Notes under the pieces: generated by a model
What the model saw: the letters and a program-made list of their open reading frames with translations, nothing else
The model's database searches: none
Told to the model about the DNA's origin: nothing
Position numbers and translations under genes: made by a program
In this document: in pieces, positions 28,733 to 37,304 of the stretch
Layout: each line of letters opens with the position of its first letter
Position numbering within the stretch: the stretch's first letter is position 1
Origin: Acidovorax sp. T1
GTDB lineage: Bacteria > Pseudomonadota > Gammaproteobacteria > Burkholderiales > Burkholderiaceae_C
Direction of reading: 5' to 3'
Assembly (NCBI RefSeq): GCF_002176815.1
Contig: NZ_CP021648.1
Location: 3,756,001 to 3,820,000 of the forward strand
Length of the DNA stretch: 64,000 nt

Positions 28733-29254
28733 TCAATGCACTGTGTCATTGCCCGGGGCCATGGGCTCGATACGGAAGAAGCCCGTACCGGCCGTGCCGC
28801 GACCGATTTCTTCCTCCGTCGCTTCACGCACGGACTCGATCTTGAGATGCAGGCGAATGGCGATGCCGGCCAGCGGGTGGTTGCCGTCCAGCACCACATG
28901 CTCGGGATAGATTTCGGTGACGGTGTAGAGCAGGTCGGCAGGCACGGGGCTGGTGCCCTGGGGCATGGCGCTGCTCTCGAAGGTCATGCCTTCTTCGATC
29001 TCGGCAGGGAACAGCTCGCGCTTTTCCAGAAAGATCAGGCTCTCGTCATAGTCGCCAAAGGCTTCCTCGGGTTCCAGATGCAGGTCCAGCTTGGTGCCGA
29101 CGCCGTGACCTTGGAGAGCCTCCTCGATGCGCTTGAAAAGGTCATCGCCTCCGACGAGAAAGTCCACCGGCTCGTCCAGCACATCCAGCTCTTCGCCCAG
29201 AGTGTCTTTTAAGATCCAGGTCAGAGCGACCACGCATTGTTGGGTAACTTCCAT
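28733..29254 (-). CDS. FKBP-type peptidyl-prolyl isomerase (SlyD-like)
   Basis: This is a 173-residue cytoplasmic chaperone/isomerase. It starts with VTQQCVVALTWILKDTLGEELD and has the FKBP core DFLVGGDDLFKRIEEALQG. The inserted IF chaperone domain (LDLHLEPEEAFGDYDESLIFLEKRELFP) typical of SlyD follows, then the return strand YPEHVVLDGNHPLAGIAIRLHLKIESV. The His-rich metal-binding tail of E. coli SlyD is absent. It is convergent with the lipoprotein gene and divergent from the DUF2076 gene. Confidence 0.87.
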   Translation of the reverse strand: MEVTQQCVVALTWILKDTLGEELDVLDEPVDFLVGGDDLFKRIEEALQGHGVGTKLDLHLEPEEAFGDYDESLIFLEKRELFPAEIEEGMTFESSAMPQGTSPVPADLLYTVTEIYPEHVVLDGNHPLAGIAIRLHLKIESVREATEEEIGRGTAGTGFFRIEPMAPGNDTVH

Positions 29255-29470
29255 GGTGTGTATGCAGTTGGGTGCGCTGCAGGCCAGTCCCGCAGCAAAA
29301 TTGAAACGCCGCCACGGCCGTGGCGCAATGGCAGACATTGTCACACGCGGGGCTTGGCATTTCATGAGAGGAGTTTTGTTACACACTGCAAAAAGCGCTT
29401 GCACGGCCTTCACATTTCGCAGCTTGCAGATGCGCATACTGGCCGCATCTGTGCAGTCATAAAGGAACGC

Positions 29471-30208
29471 ATGATGACCCCTCAAGAACAACAACTGCTG
29501 CAAGACCTGTGCGCGCGACTGACGCTGACTCAGGGCCAGCCCAAGGATGCGCAGGCCGATGCCGAGCTGCGCCGGGGGCTGGGCGCAGCGCCTGATGCCG
29601 TCTACTGGTTGGCTCAACGCACCTTGATGCTGGAGCAAGCCTTGCAGCAGGCGCAGCAGCAGATCAGCGAGCTGCAGCAGCAAAATCAGAGCCAAGGCCG
29701 CTCCAGCTTTCTCTCGGGCGGGCTGGGCACGCAATTTGGCCGCGCGCCAGAGCGCCCTGCGGATGACGGCTATGCGGCCAGCCCGCAGCCGCAGTACCAA
29801 ACCCAGCCCCAGTTTCAGCCGGAGGCCCAGCCTGCAAGCTGGCGCGACCGCTTCTTTGGCGGTGGGGCTCCGCGCGCAGCCGCAGCGCCCAGCTATGCCC
29901 AGCCCGCTGCTCCTGCTGGCGGCAGCTTTCTGGGCAATGCCGCTGCGGCAGCGGCCGGCGTGGCCGGCGGCATGTTCTTGTTCAACGGGCTGGAGAATCT
30001 GATGGGCAACCACCATGCCAGTTCCGGTAACCTGTCTGGCGGCGGCGAAAGCAAGCCGCTTGTGCATGACAGCAGCACCCAAAACCTGCATGGCGACAGC
30101 GGCAACACCTCCAGCCTGGCAAGCGACGCGGGGCTTGGCAGCATCGACAGTGCGGCCAGCGGCAGCTGGGATGATGGAGGCGGCTTTTTTGACGATGACT
30201 TTGCCTGA
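29471..30208 (+). CDS. DUF2076 family protein
   Basis: This is a 245-residue protein. The N-terminal 75 residues form the DUF2076 helical part (TPQEQQLLQDLCARLTLTQG, PDAVYWLAQRTLMLEQALQQAQQQISELQQQN). A Gln/Pro/Ala-rich linker follows. A short hydrophobic Ala/Gly segment (SFLGNAAAAAAGVAGGMFLFNGLENL) is next. The C-terminus is Ser/Asp-rich and ends GGGFFDDDFA. It is usually a periplasmic ligand-binding-like or unknown protein; the function is not established. RBS aaaggaa lies just before ATG 29471. Confidence 0.82.
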   Translation: MMTPQEQQLLQDLCARLTLTQGQPKDAQADAELRRGLGAAPDAVYWLAQRTLMLEQALQQAQQQISELQQQNQSQGRSSFLSGGLGTQFGRAPERPADDGYAASPQPQYQTQPQFQPEAQPASWRDRFFGGGAPRAAAAPSYAQPAAPAGGSFLGNAAAAAAGVAGGMFLFNGLENLMGNHHASSGNLSGGGESKPLVHDSSTQNLHGDSGNTSSLASDAGLGSIDSAASGSWDDGGGFFDDDFA

Positions 30209-30274
30209 TGCCAGAGCTTTGAGTGTTTCTAGGTTCCAGCCCTTATTCATCAAGCGTTAGCAGCTATCAAAGAT
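30209..30274. repeat. degenerate family A repeat after the DUF2076 gene
   Basis: The blocks ttccagcccttattcatcaa and gcgttagcagctatcaaaga resemble the right part of family A. It lies directly before the terminator hairpin. Confidence 0.4.
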
Positions 30275-30310
30275 AAAAGCCGCCCGGCAGCAATGCCAGG
30301 GCGGCTTTTT
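30275..30310 (+). terminator. bidirectional terminator hairpin after the DUF2076 gene
   Basis: The stem aaaagccgccc/gggcggctttt has a 13-base loop and is followed by T residues. Because the stem starts with A residues it can act from both sides. Confidence 0.82.
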
Positions 30311-30501
30311 CATGGACGCTTGAACGGTTGTTTAGATCCGCAGAGACGGCTTGGCAAACCGCCGGTTTGCGTGCGAGACGAAGTGTGATGCCCCAGGCCT
30401 TGTAAAAGGTACGGTAAGGTGAAATTGTGGCAGATGAGGCCCTGCGCGAGGCTATGCCGGTGGCAGAGGGGGCATTCATGAAAGAGTGCCATCCAGATGC
30501 A

Positions 30502-30537
30502 AAAAGCCGCCCGGCGTTTGCCAATCAGGCGGCTTTT
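30502..30537 (-). terminator. terminator hairpin for the pch operon
   Basis: The stem aaaagccgcc/ggcggctttt reads as a terminator with a T run on the minus strand. It uses nearly the same stem as the hairpin at 30275. The DNA between them (30311-30501) holds no gene I can support; short open frames there lack family features. Confidence 0.75.
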
Positions 30538-30593
30538 CAAATTTTCACAGGTCAGGGCGCGGCGTTCGATACGGCATGACCCCTCAGAGAGCC

Positions 30594-30688
30594 GCGAGCA
30601 AGGGCCGCCTCGCAGCGAGGCTGTCGTCCCCCTCCCATAGCGCGCAGCGCGTAAAGAGAGGGGGAAGGCGCAAAGCGCCTCAGGGGGT
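30594..30688. repeat. family B repeat, copy 2, at the end of pchF
   Basis: The blocks gagcaagggccgcctcgcag, cgaggctgtcgtccccctcc, gcgcagcgcgtaaagagagg and caaagcgcctcaggggg are present. It is longer and better formed than the copy at 28659. Its end touches the pchF stop codon. Confidence 0.6.
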
Positions 30689-32238
30689 TAGATATCAATC
30701 CCGCACTTGCCCGGAGCCAAGATGCCGTTGGGGTCCAGAGCCCGCTTGATCTTGCGCTCGATATCGCGCTTGACCGGGCCGTAGCTCTTGGCCACACGTT
30801 CCTGGAAGGCCGTGTTCACACGGTACACGGCGTAGCCTTCCTTCTCGAACTCATCCAGCAGTTCGGCAAAGCAGGCGTTGGCACGCTTGGTTTCTTCTTC
30901 GCTGCTGCGGTCGTACAGCACGTCGATGACATGGTGCATTTCGCGCCAGCCGACGATGAACTCGCCCACATAGTCCAGGCCATGCTTGTTAAGAATCTTC
31001 TTGGCCAGCGACTTCTGCTTGTCGCACTCGCTGCCGCGCGCTTGCGACACGGGGGCGAACCACATTGAGCCACCACCCCCGCGCCAGTTGTACAGGCCAA
31101 ATTCCTGGAGATTGGGCACGCCGGACATGAGTTGGGCGCGGTACTTGAAGGGCTGGGTGTCACCGGCCATTTCTTCGGTGATCAGGCGGCCCTTGCCCAG
31201 TTGCTTGAGCGCGGCCTTGACGATGTTGAAATTGACTTCGACCTGTTCCTTGGTGCCGTACAGCGCTGCGTAAACATTCCAGGCGCCCAGATGCTTGTCC
31301 TTCTGGATCTGCTTGAGGATGGCGTCGGGCGTGTGGCCGGGCTCGGTGGTGTAGTCCGAGCGACGGGTATTGCAGGTGGACGCTTCCCACAGCACGCCGG
31401 CAATCACCACCGAGTTGGGAATGACCTGAGCGATGCGCAGGGGACGGATGAATTCCACAATCTCGCTGATATCGCTGTCATTGTCGAACTGGATTTCCAG
31501 CGGCTTGAAGACCGGGGGCTTGGGCATCAGCCAGAAGCCCATCTTGGTGCAGATGCCGTAGTTGGACTGGGTGAACATGCCGTCCAGCGTCGGGCCGTAA
31601 CCCCACTTGAACACCTGCCAGGCCTTGTCGCCCTTGACGCCGCCCATGCCGGTGCGCAGCACGTCGCCATTGGCCATCACCACTTCCATGCCGCACTGCA
31701 TCATGAAGTGCTCGCCATAGGGGGTGTAGCCCACGCCGCGGTCCATGGTGTTGCCCAGGGGGCCAGCGATGGCCGAGGGTGCCGAGAACGACAGCATCAG
31801 CGGAATCTTGTTCTCTTCCAGATAGTCGTAGAGCATCTGGTAGGTCACGCCGGGCTCGACCAGGGCTGTGCACAGCTCGGGGTCGATGTGGATGATCTTG
31901 TTCATCTTGCGCAGATCCAGGATCACCTGGCCGCGCTGCACGGGGGCGGCGGAGCCGTAGCCGAAGTTGCGGCCGGTGGAGATGGTCCACACGGGCACCT
32001 TGTGCTCGTTACAGATCTTGACAACTGCCTGCACCTGCTCGACGGTGGTGGCCGTCACCACGGCCGACGGGGTGTGCTCCTCAGTGGGAACAGCCATCAT
32101 CACTTTGGTGTAAGGACGAACCAGTTCGTCCTTGATCATCACGTTTTCTTCGCCCAGGGCTTTCTTGAACTTGGCGATAGCTGCGTCGAAGCTGCTTTCG
32201 CTCATGCCCTTGGGCAGGGCCATGTATTTGCTTGTCAT
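30688..32238 (-). CDS. pchF: 4-cresol dehydrogenase (hydroxylating) flavoprotein subunit
   Basis: This is a 516-residue flavoprotein of the vanillyl-alcohol oxidase/PCMH group. It oxidises p-cresol to 4-hydroxybenzyl alcohol and on to the aldehyde, passing electrons to PchC. The FAD_binding_4 domain shows PVWTISTGRNFGYGSAAP and LEENKIPLMLSFSAPSAIAG. GLYNWRGGGGSMWFAP at residues 381-396 contains Tyr383, equivalent to the Tyr that binds FAD covalently in Pseudomonas PCMH. The C-terminus DPNGILAPGKCGID is family-typical. It is the last gene of the operon, 19 bases after pchX. The periplasmic location in relatives is reached without a visible signal here. Confidence 0.93.
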   Translation of the reverse strand: MTSKYMALPKGMSESSFDAAIAKFKKALGEENVMIKDELVRPYTKVMMAVPTEEHTPSAVVTATTVEQVQAVVKICNEHKVPVWTISTGRNFGYGSAAPVQRGQVILDLRKMNKIIHIDPELCTALVEPGVTYQMLYDYLEENKIPLMLSFSAPSAIAGPLGNTMDRGVGYTPYGEHFMMQCGMEVVMANGDVLRTGMGGVKGDKAWQVFKWGYGPTLDGMFTQSNYGICTKMGFWLMPKPPVFKPLEIQFDNDSDISEIVEFIRPLRIAQVIPNSVVIAGVLWEASTCNTRRSDYTTEPGHTPDAILKQIQKDKHLGAWNVYAALYGTKEQVEVNFNIVKAALKQLGKGRLITEEMAGDTQPFKYRAQLMSGVPNLQEFGLYNWRGGGGSMWFAPVSQARGSECDKQKSLAKKILNKHGLDYVGEFIVGWREMHHVIDVLYDRSSEEETKRANACFAELLDEFEKEGYAVYRVNTAFQERVAKSYGPVKRDIERKIKRALDPNGILAPGKCGIDI

Positions 32239-32257
32239 GCTCTGCTTTCCTTGTTTC

Positions 32258-32776
32258 TTAAATCACGCAGCGGAAGGACACGCGGGCTTCGTTGCCAGCA
32301 GCTACCGTGGTGGTGTTGATGGCTTGGCCGGCAGTCAGCGACTGACCCAGGCGCTTGGCCCAGTCAGCGGAGGCTGTGGCGTCCACGCGGTGGTTGTCGA
32401 CAGCCAGCACGCGCCCCCCGGCGGAGCGGACCAGATCCAGCACCAGCGTGGCCGAGGCGTCATCGAGTAGGCCCACCAGCAGGGTTTCCTGGCCGTCGGC
32501 CAACAGCTCGCCCAGCTGGTTGAAAGCTGCACTGTCCAGGCCTTGCAGGCCTGTATGGGCTGCGCCGCGAGCCGTGCTCTGCACACCGGCCACAAAGGCT
32601 GTATCCAGAGCCGAGCCATGCAAGTAGGAGGTCACGGCCAGCACGTCGGCAGAGCCAGCAACTGCGCTGGCGGTCTTGCCTGCGGTAGCGGTAGCAGCTT
32701 GTGCCCAGCCCATGCCGGAGACAGCTAGGCCTGCAGCAGCCAGACCTTTGAGGAGGGAGCGACGATCGGTTTGCAT
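32258..32776 (-). CDS. pchX: PchX-like protein with twin-arginine signal
   Basis: This 172-residue protein lies between pchC and pchF in the order known from Pseudomonas pch operons. The N-terminus QTDRRSLLKGLAAAGLAVSG fits a Tat signal (RRSLLKG) with a hydrophobic core and AQA cleavage region. The rest is an Ala/Leu-rich small domain (ETLLVGLLDDASATLVLDLVRSAGG) with no recognised catalytic motif. It may help assemble or export the flavocytochrome, since PchF itself lacks a signal. That role is inference. A GTG one codon upstream is an alternative start. Confidence 0.75.
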   Translation of the reverse strand: MQTDRRSLLKGLAAAGLAVSGMGWAQAATATAGKTASAVAGSADVLAVTSYLHGSALDTAFVAGVQSTARGAAHTGLQGLDSAAFNQLGELLADGQETLLVGLLDDASATLVLDLVRSAGGRVLAVDNHRVDATASADWAKRLGQSLTAGQAINTTTVAAGNEARVSFRCVI

Positions 32777-32790
32777 CACATCACTCCTGC

Positions 32791-33114
32791 TTATTTCTTG
32801 GCCGGAGCTGCAGTTTTGGGAGCTTCGGTCTTGGATAAGTACTCGGCCAGATCCTGCAGCGTGGCGTCGTCGATGTCGGTCACGCGGAAGGCGGGCATGG
32901 CGTTCATGCCGTTACGCGCGATGATCATGTAGGTCGCGGGGGGGAAGCCACGACCCTTGATGACGGGGCCCACACCGGCTTCGTGGCATTTGGCGCAGGT
33001 CTTCTCGTAGAAGCGCTGGCCGGGGCCGATGCTCTGTGCATCAGCGGCCGAAGCTGCAAAGGTGAGACCCGACAGCAGGGCTGCCATGGTCAGCTTGGTT
33101 GCATGTTTCAACAT
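32791..33114 (-). CDS. pchC: 4-cresol dehydrogenase cytochrome c subunit
   Basis: This 107-residue secreted c-type cytochrome has a signal peptide (MAALLSGLTFAASAADA). The heme-binding motif CAKCH is at residues 40-44, and the likely axial Met73 is in GMNAMPAF. A Lys/Ala/Pro-rich tail ends the protein. In p-cresol methylhydroxylase it takes electrons from the FAD of PchF. It is 14 bases upstream of pchX and 42 bases downstream of pchA. Confidence 0.92.
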   Translation of the reverse strand: MLKHATKLTMAALLSGLTFAASAADAQSIGPGQRFYEKTCAKCHEAGVGPVIKGRGFPPATYMIIARNGMNAMPAFRVTDIDDATLQDLAEYLSKTEAPKTAAPAKK

Positions 33115-33156
33115 GGTTCTCCAGTGATATGGTTTTAGTTCCTGGCCTCTTCCGCA

Positions 33157-34608
33157 TCAGAAGGGGTAGTGGCGGGGAGCGGTCTGCATCGTGATCCAGC
33201 GGGTATCGGTAAAGGCATCGATACCGGCCTGACCGCCGAAGTGGCCGTAGCCCGAGTTCTTCACGCCGCCAAATGGCATCTGGGCTTCGTCGTGCACGGT
33301 GGGGCCATTGACATGGCAGATACCGGCTTCGATACGCGCTGCCACGCGCCAGCCACGCGCGGTGTCGCGGGTGTAGACGGCGGACGACAGACCAAACTCG
33401 TTGTCGTTGGCCATCGTGATGGCCTGCTCTTCCCCCTTGACGCGAACGATGGCCTTCACAGGAGCAAACGTTTCTTCGCGGAAGATTCGCATTTCGGGGG
33501 TCACGCCGTCAATCAGCGTGGCAGCCATCAGCGTGTCAGCAGCCTTGCCGCCGCACAGAATCTTGGCGCCCTTGGCCATGGCGTCGTCGATCAGTTCGTT
33601 GACGCGATGCACGGTGTTCATGTCCACGACGGAGCCCAGCACCACGGGTCCCTTACGCGGGTCGCCCAGAGGCAGGGATTGGGCGCGGGCCACCAGCTTG
33701 CTGATGAATTCGTCGGCCACAGCTTCATCGACGATGATGCGTTCGGTGGACATGCAGATCTGGCCTGAGTTGGCGAACGCACCGAAGGTGCAGCCGGCCA
33801 CGGCTGCGTCCACGTCGGCGTCGTCCAGCACCAGGAAAGGTGCCTTGCCGCCCAATTCCAGAATGGCGGGCTTGAGGTGCTTGGCACAGGTCTGGCCGAT
33901 GATGCGGCCCACGCGGGTAGAGCCGGTGAAGTTCACGCGGCGCACTGCAGGGTGGGCCACCATGGCTTCGACTACGGCACCTGCGTCTTCAGGGGCGTTG
34001 GTCACAAAGTTCACAACGCCAGCGGGTAAGCCGCCTTCCTGCAGGGCTTCGATGATCAGGCCATGAGTTGCAGGGCAAAGTTCGGAGCCCTTGAGAATCA
34101 CGGTATTGCCGCAGGCCAGGGGCGTGGCAATGGCGCGCACGGCCAAAATGATAGGGGCATTCCAGGGGGCAATGCCCAGCACCACGCCGGCAGGCTGTCG
34201 CACGGCCATGGCCATGCTGCCGGGGATGTCGGATGGAATCAACTGGCCGTTGATCTGGGTGGTCAGCGATGCGGCCTCCAGGAACATATTGGCGGCCAGG
34301 TGCACATTGAAGCCGGCCCAGATGCCTGAGGCACCGGTTTCGGCAGCCATGGCTGCGGGAAAGGCCTCGGCCTTGGCTTCCAGGGCCTGCGAGGCCTTCA
34401 TCAGCATCAGCCGGCGTTCTGTGGGGCCCAGTGCGGCCCAGGCGGGGAAGGCGGCCTGAGCGGCTTCTACGGCACGCACGGCATCGGCGGTTGTGGCGGC
34501 CGGGGCACGCGTGGCGACCGAGCCGTCCAGAGGATTTTTGCGTTCGAAAGTGGCGCCATTGCTGGCCTGTGCGGTTTGGCCGCCGATGAGCATGCTTTGT
34601 TCGATCAT
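33157..34608 (-). CDS. pchA: 4-hydroxybenzaldehyde dehydrogenase
   Basis: This 483-residue NAD(P)-dependent aldehyde dehydrogenase would convert 4-hydroxybenzaldehyde from p-cresol to 4-hydroxybenzoate. It has the Rossmann part VVLGIAPWNAPIILAVRAIATPLACGNTVILKGSE, catalytic Glu in LELGGKAPF and catalytic Cys in FANSGQICMSTERI. The last residues TRWITMQTAPRHYPF are typical of vanillin/salicylaldehyde-type dehydrogenases. It is the first gene of the operon. The ATG at 34608 has ggaag upstream; an ATG seven codons earlier is less likely. A frameshifted relative lies at 57479-58850. Confidence 0.92.
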   Translation of the reverse strand: MIEQSMLIGGQTAQASNGATFERKNPLDGSVATRAPAATTADAVRAVEAAQAAFPAWAALGPTERRLMLMKASQALEAKAEAFPAAMAAETGASGIWAGFNVHLAANMFLEAASLTTQINGQLIPSDIPGSMAMAVRQPAGVVLGIAPWNAPIILAVRAIATPLACGNTVILKGSELCPATHGLIIEALQEGGLPAGVVNFVTNAPEDAGAVVEAMVAHPAVRRVNFTGSTRVGRIIGQTCAKHLKPAILELGGKAPFLVLDDADVDAAVAGCTFGAFANSGQICMSTERIIVDEAVADEFISKLVARAQSLPLGDPRKGPVVLGSVVDMNTVHRVNELIDDAMAKGAKILCGGKAADTLMAATLIDGVTPEMRIFREETFAPVKAIVRVKGEEQAITMANDNEFGLSSAVYTRDTARGWRVAARIEAGICHVNGPTVHDEAQMPFGGVKNSGYGHFGGQAGIDAFTDTRWITMQTAPRHYPF

Positions 34609-34971
34609 GTTCGCTTCCTTCCCTACCAAGGGCGCGTGACTTTGTCACAGCTTGTTGATGCAAGTTCAAAAAGTGGGGGGGGGGGAGGCGACAGTTGCAC
34701 AAGGCTTGCGTCACCGGGCTTGTCCCCAACTAGTTTTTTGTGTATTGCCTAAAAATGGCGTGGGAGTGATCGTAGAAAAAGCGTCCGCAAGATGCTGTGC
34801 GCAATGTGCACAAATCGCTTGACGAATCGTGCACGAGGCCTAGGGTTTGCCCTAGATTGAAAGCCATGCTGGGAATTTGCTGGTGGCTGAAGCACGAAAG
34901 CGCTTACTTACTGATAATTGGCAAACTTTGTCGACACAGGCAGAGACGCAAATAACGAGGAGTCAAGGCAC
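34609..34971. promoter_or_regulatory. divergent control region between pchA and the AraC regulator
   Basis: This 363-base gap holds no gene. Visible signals are an 11-G tract (34675-34685), two GTGCAC sites 23 bases apart (34806 and 34829), and the perfect inverted repeat CTAGGG-TTTG-CCCTAG at 34840-34855. The paired GTGCAC sites look like half sites for the AraC-type regulator. I cannot assign -35/-10 boxes with confidence. Confidence 0.55.
34675..34685. repeat. poly-G tract of 11 bases upstream of pchA
   Basis: There are eleven consecutive G residues 67 bases before the pchA start codon, embedded in aagt...aggcg. No other homopolymer of this length is seen in the window. Tracts like this slip during replication. 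Confidence 0.9.
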
Positions 34972-35922
34972 ATGACCGCGCCCGTGGTACTCAGTACTGA
35001 TGGTCTTCCCGAAAAGGATACTGCGCCAGCCTGGCATGACTGGATAGCGCAGCTGTTCTCGGGTCTGAATACGGATCTGTATGGCGATACGCGCTTTGAT
35101 GGGCATTTGAACGTGGCCTATGCCGGGGATGTCATGCTGACCAAGCTCGATGCCGGGCGTCATCGTGTGATTCGTGACTCGCACCGCCTGCGTGACAGTG
35201 AAGCGGCCTATCTCAAGATCATCGCCCCCTGGGTGGGCTACGCCGAGGTGGAGCAGCATGGCAGCAAGTCCCTTGTGAGTGATGGCCACTGGGCGATCTA
35301 CGACACCTCGCGGCCCTATGTGGTGGCCAACCCCCAGCACACCGAGCACCTCATCATGATGGTGCCCAAGCAAAGCATCGTCGAGCGTGGTTTGAGACTG
35401 GAAAATCTCATGGGGCGCACGGTGGGAGGCAGTGCAGGCATTGCACGCATCGCGCTGCAGACCATGCGCAGCACCTATCAGGAGCTGGACAATATGACGG
35501 CTCCGCTGGCATGCCGCGCAGGCGAGTTGCTGGTGGATATGGTGCATCTGTCCTTGCTGGCGCTGAGTGGAGAGGCTACGGCCGTGACGCAAAAGCAGGC
35601 GCTGTATGACCGTATCTGCAGCTATGTGGCAAGTCATGTTCGTGACCACGGCTTGTCAGTAGATCAGGTGGCCGAGGCGCTCAACTGCAGCCGGCGCCAC
35701 TTGCACAACGCTTTTGCGGGGCGAGAACAGTCTCTCGGTGGCTTCATCCAGCACAGCCGGTTGGAGCTTTGCATGCGAGAGCTGCAATCTCCGGCGCTCG
35801 CGCACCGCACCATTACCGAGATCGCCATGGGCTGCGGTTTTGGCAACAGCGCGCACTTCAGTCGAGCCTTCAAGGCCTACGCCGGCATGTCACCGTCTGA
35901 ATTCAGGGCGCTTGGTCATTGA
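34972..35922 (+). CDS. AraC family transcriptional regulator, probable pch regulator
   Basis: This 316-residue protein has an N-terminal AraC-binding-like sensor region (residues 10-190, KIIAPWVGYAEVEQHGSKSLVSDGHWAIYDTSRPY). The C-terminal double HTH is VDQVAEALNCSRRHLHNAF plus RTITEIAMGCGFGNSAHFSRAFKAYAGMSPSEFR. Architecture resembles FeaR-type regulators of aromatic degradation. It is divergent from pchA, so it probably activates the pch operon in response to p-cresol or its product; this is inferred from position. RBS gaggag lies upstream of ATG 34972. Confidence 0.87.
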   Translation: MTAPVVLSTDGLPEKDTAPAWHDWIAQLFSGLNTDLYGDTRFDGHLNVAYAGDVMLTKLDAGRHRVIRDSHRLRDSEAAYLKIIAPWVGYAEVEQHGSKSLVSDGHWAIYDTSRPYVVANPQHTEHLIMMVPKQSIVERGLRLENLMGRTVGGSAGIARIALQTMRSTYQELDNMTAPLACRAGELLVDMVHLSLLALSGEATAVTQKQALYDRICSYVASHVRDHGLSVDQVAEALNCSRRHLHNAFAGREQSLGGFIQHSRLELCMRELQSPALAHRTITEIAMGCGFGNSAHFSRAFKAYAGMSPSEFRALGH

Positions 35923-35995
35923 TCTGCACAGCCCAAGGTGGACGGGGGCTATAGGACAATGCAGACCATCGCTTAGAAAGCAGGACTGCATTTTC

Positions 35996-37120
35996 ATGGA
36001 TATCAATACGCCGCTCACTTTGCTCGGTGGGCTCACCGCCTCCCAATTCATGCGCCGCCACTGGCATAAAAAGCCTTTGCTGGTGCGTCAGGCCATTCCC
36101 GGCTTCAAAGCGCCTATTTCCCGCGCCCGCCTGCTGGCCATGGCCGGTGAGGAGGGCGTGGAGTCACGCCTGATTCAGCAGCAGGGTGGCGACAGCTGGA
36201 AACTCAGTCACGGCCCCTTGTCCCGCCGCAGTCTGCCTGCGCTCACCAAACCGGGTTGGTCGGTTTTGGTGCAGGGTGTGGACATGCATGACGCCCAGGC
36301 GCATGCGTTACTGCAGCAGTTTCGCTTTGTGCCTGAGGCGCGTCTCGACGATCTGATGATCAGCTTTGCCACAGACCAGGGCGGTGTGGGTCCGCATTTC
36401 GACAGCTACGACGTATTCTTGCTACAGGCTCATGGCAAGCGTCGCTGGCGCATCGGCCGGCAAAAGGATCTGTCGCTGCAGCCGGACAAACCTTTGAAAA
36501 TCCTCTCGAACTTCGAGCCAGAGGAAGAGTTTGTGCTCGAGCCCGGCGACATGCTGTATCTGCCGCCTAAGTGGGCACATGACGGTGTGGCTGAAGGTGA
36601 GTGCATGACTTACTCCATTGGTTTTCGCTCGCCCGACCGCAGCGAACTGGGACGTGAGTTGTTGCTGCGCATGTCGGATGAGCCGGGCGAGCCTGAGAAT
36701 CCGGTCATTTACAAAGATCCCAAGCAGGAAGCCGTTAGCAACCCGGCGCTGATTCCTGAAGGTATGTATGACTTTGCCCGCGAAGCGCTGAAGAAAGCCA
36801 TGGCCGAGCCGCTGGCGCTGGAGCGCGCGCTGGGCGAGTACCTGACCGACCCCAAGGCCAATGTCTGGTTTGAACATGGCGACGAAAACGGCATGTTTGA
36901 AAGCGTTGTGCTGGATCGCCGCACGCGCATGATGTACGACCCCAAGCATATCTTCATCAATGGCGAAAGCTATCTTGCCGGTGGCCGTGATGCAACGCTG
37001 ATGCGCAAGCTTGCCGATACCCGGGCCCTGTCGCGCAAAGATCTGGCAAGTGCCAGCGATGATGCGCTGGAGCTGCTGTCGTCCTGGTTTGATGCGGGCT
37101 GGGTGCGCTCTGGCAATTGA
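35996..37120 (+). CDS. roxA: JmjC/cupin ribosomal oxygenase (YcfD/RoxA type)
   Basis: This 374-residue Fe(II)/2-oxoglutarate oxygenase in E. coli hydroxylates an arginine of ribosomal protein L16. Iron ligands are visible: His134 and Asp136 in GVGPHFDSYDVFLLQ, and His195 in LYLPPKWAHDG. The JmjC fold core is followed by a C-terminal winged-helix-like domain (residues 215-374). N-terminal TASQFMRRHWHKKPLLVRQAIPGF is typical of the family. It stands alone between the AraC gene and coaBC. Confidence 0.9.
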   Translation: MDINTPLTLLGGLTASQFMRRHWHKKPLLVRQAIPGFKAPISRARLLAMAGEEGVESRLIQQQGGDSWKLSHGPLSRRSLPALTKPGWSVLVQGVDMHDAQAHALLQQFRFVPEARLDDLMISFATDQGGVGPHFDSYDVFLLQAHGKRRWRIGRQKDLSLQPDKPLKILSNFEPEEEFVLEPGDMLYLPPKWAHDGVAEGECMTYSIGFRSPDRSELGRELLLRMSDEPGEPENPVIYKDPKQEAVSNPALIPEGMYDFAREALKKAMAEPLALERALGEYLTDPKANVWFEHGDENGMFESVVLDRRTRMMYDPKHIFINGESYLAGGRDATLMRKLADTRALSRKDLASASDDALELLSSWFDAGWVRSGN

Positions 37121-37304
37121 TACTGGGTGGACTTGTAACCGGCACCATGCTAAGTTACGGCTTTCCCCTTTAAGGGAACTTGCTGGTCTGGCAAGCTTTG
37201 TATTGATTCTGTAAAGATTTATCAAAGCTTTGTCAGGGAATTGACAGCAAGCAATTTATGGGTCACAGTGTGATCCATGGCAGGCGAAGGCTTGCCCGAT
37301 AAAC

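Noticed and set aside
30267..30540. Small minus-strand open frames between the two terminators
   Set aside because: They overlap both hairpins and show no family features.
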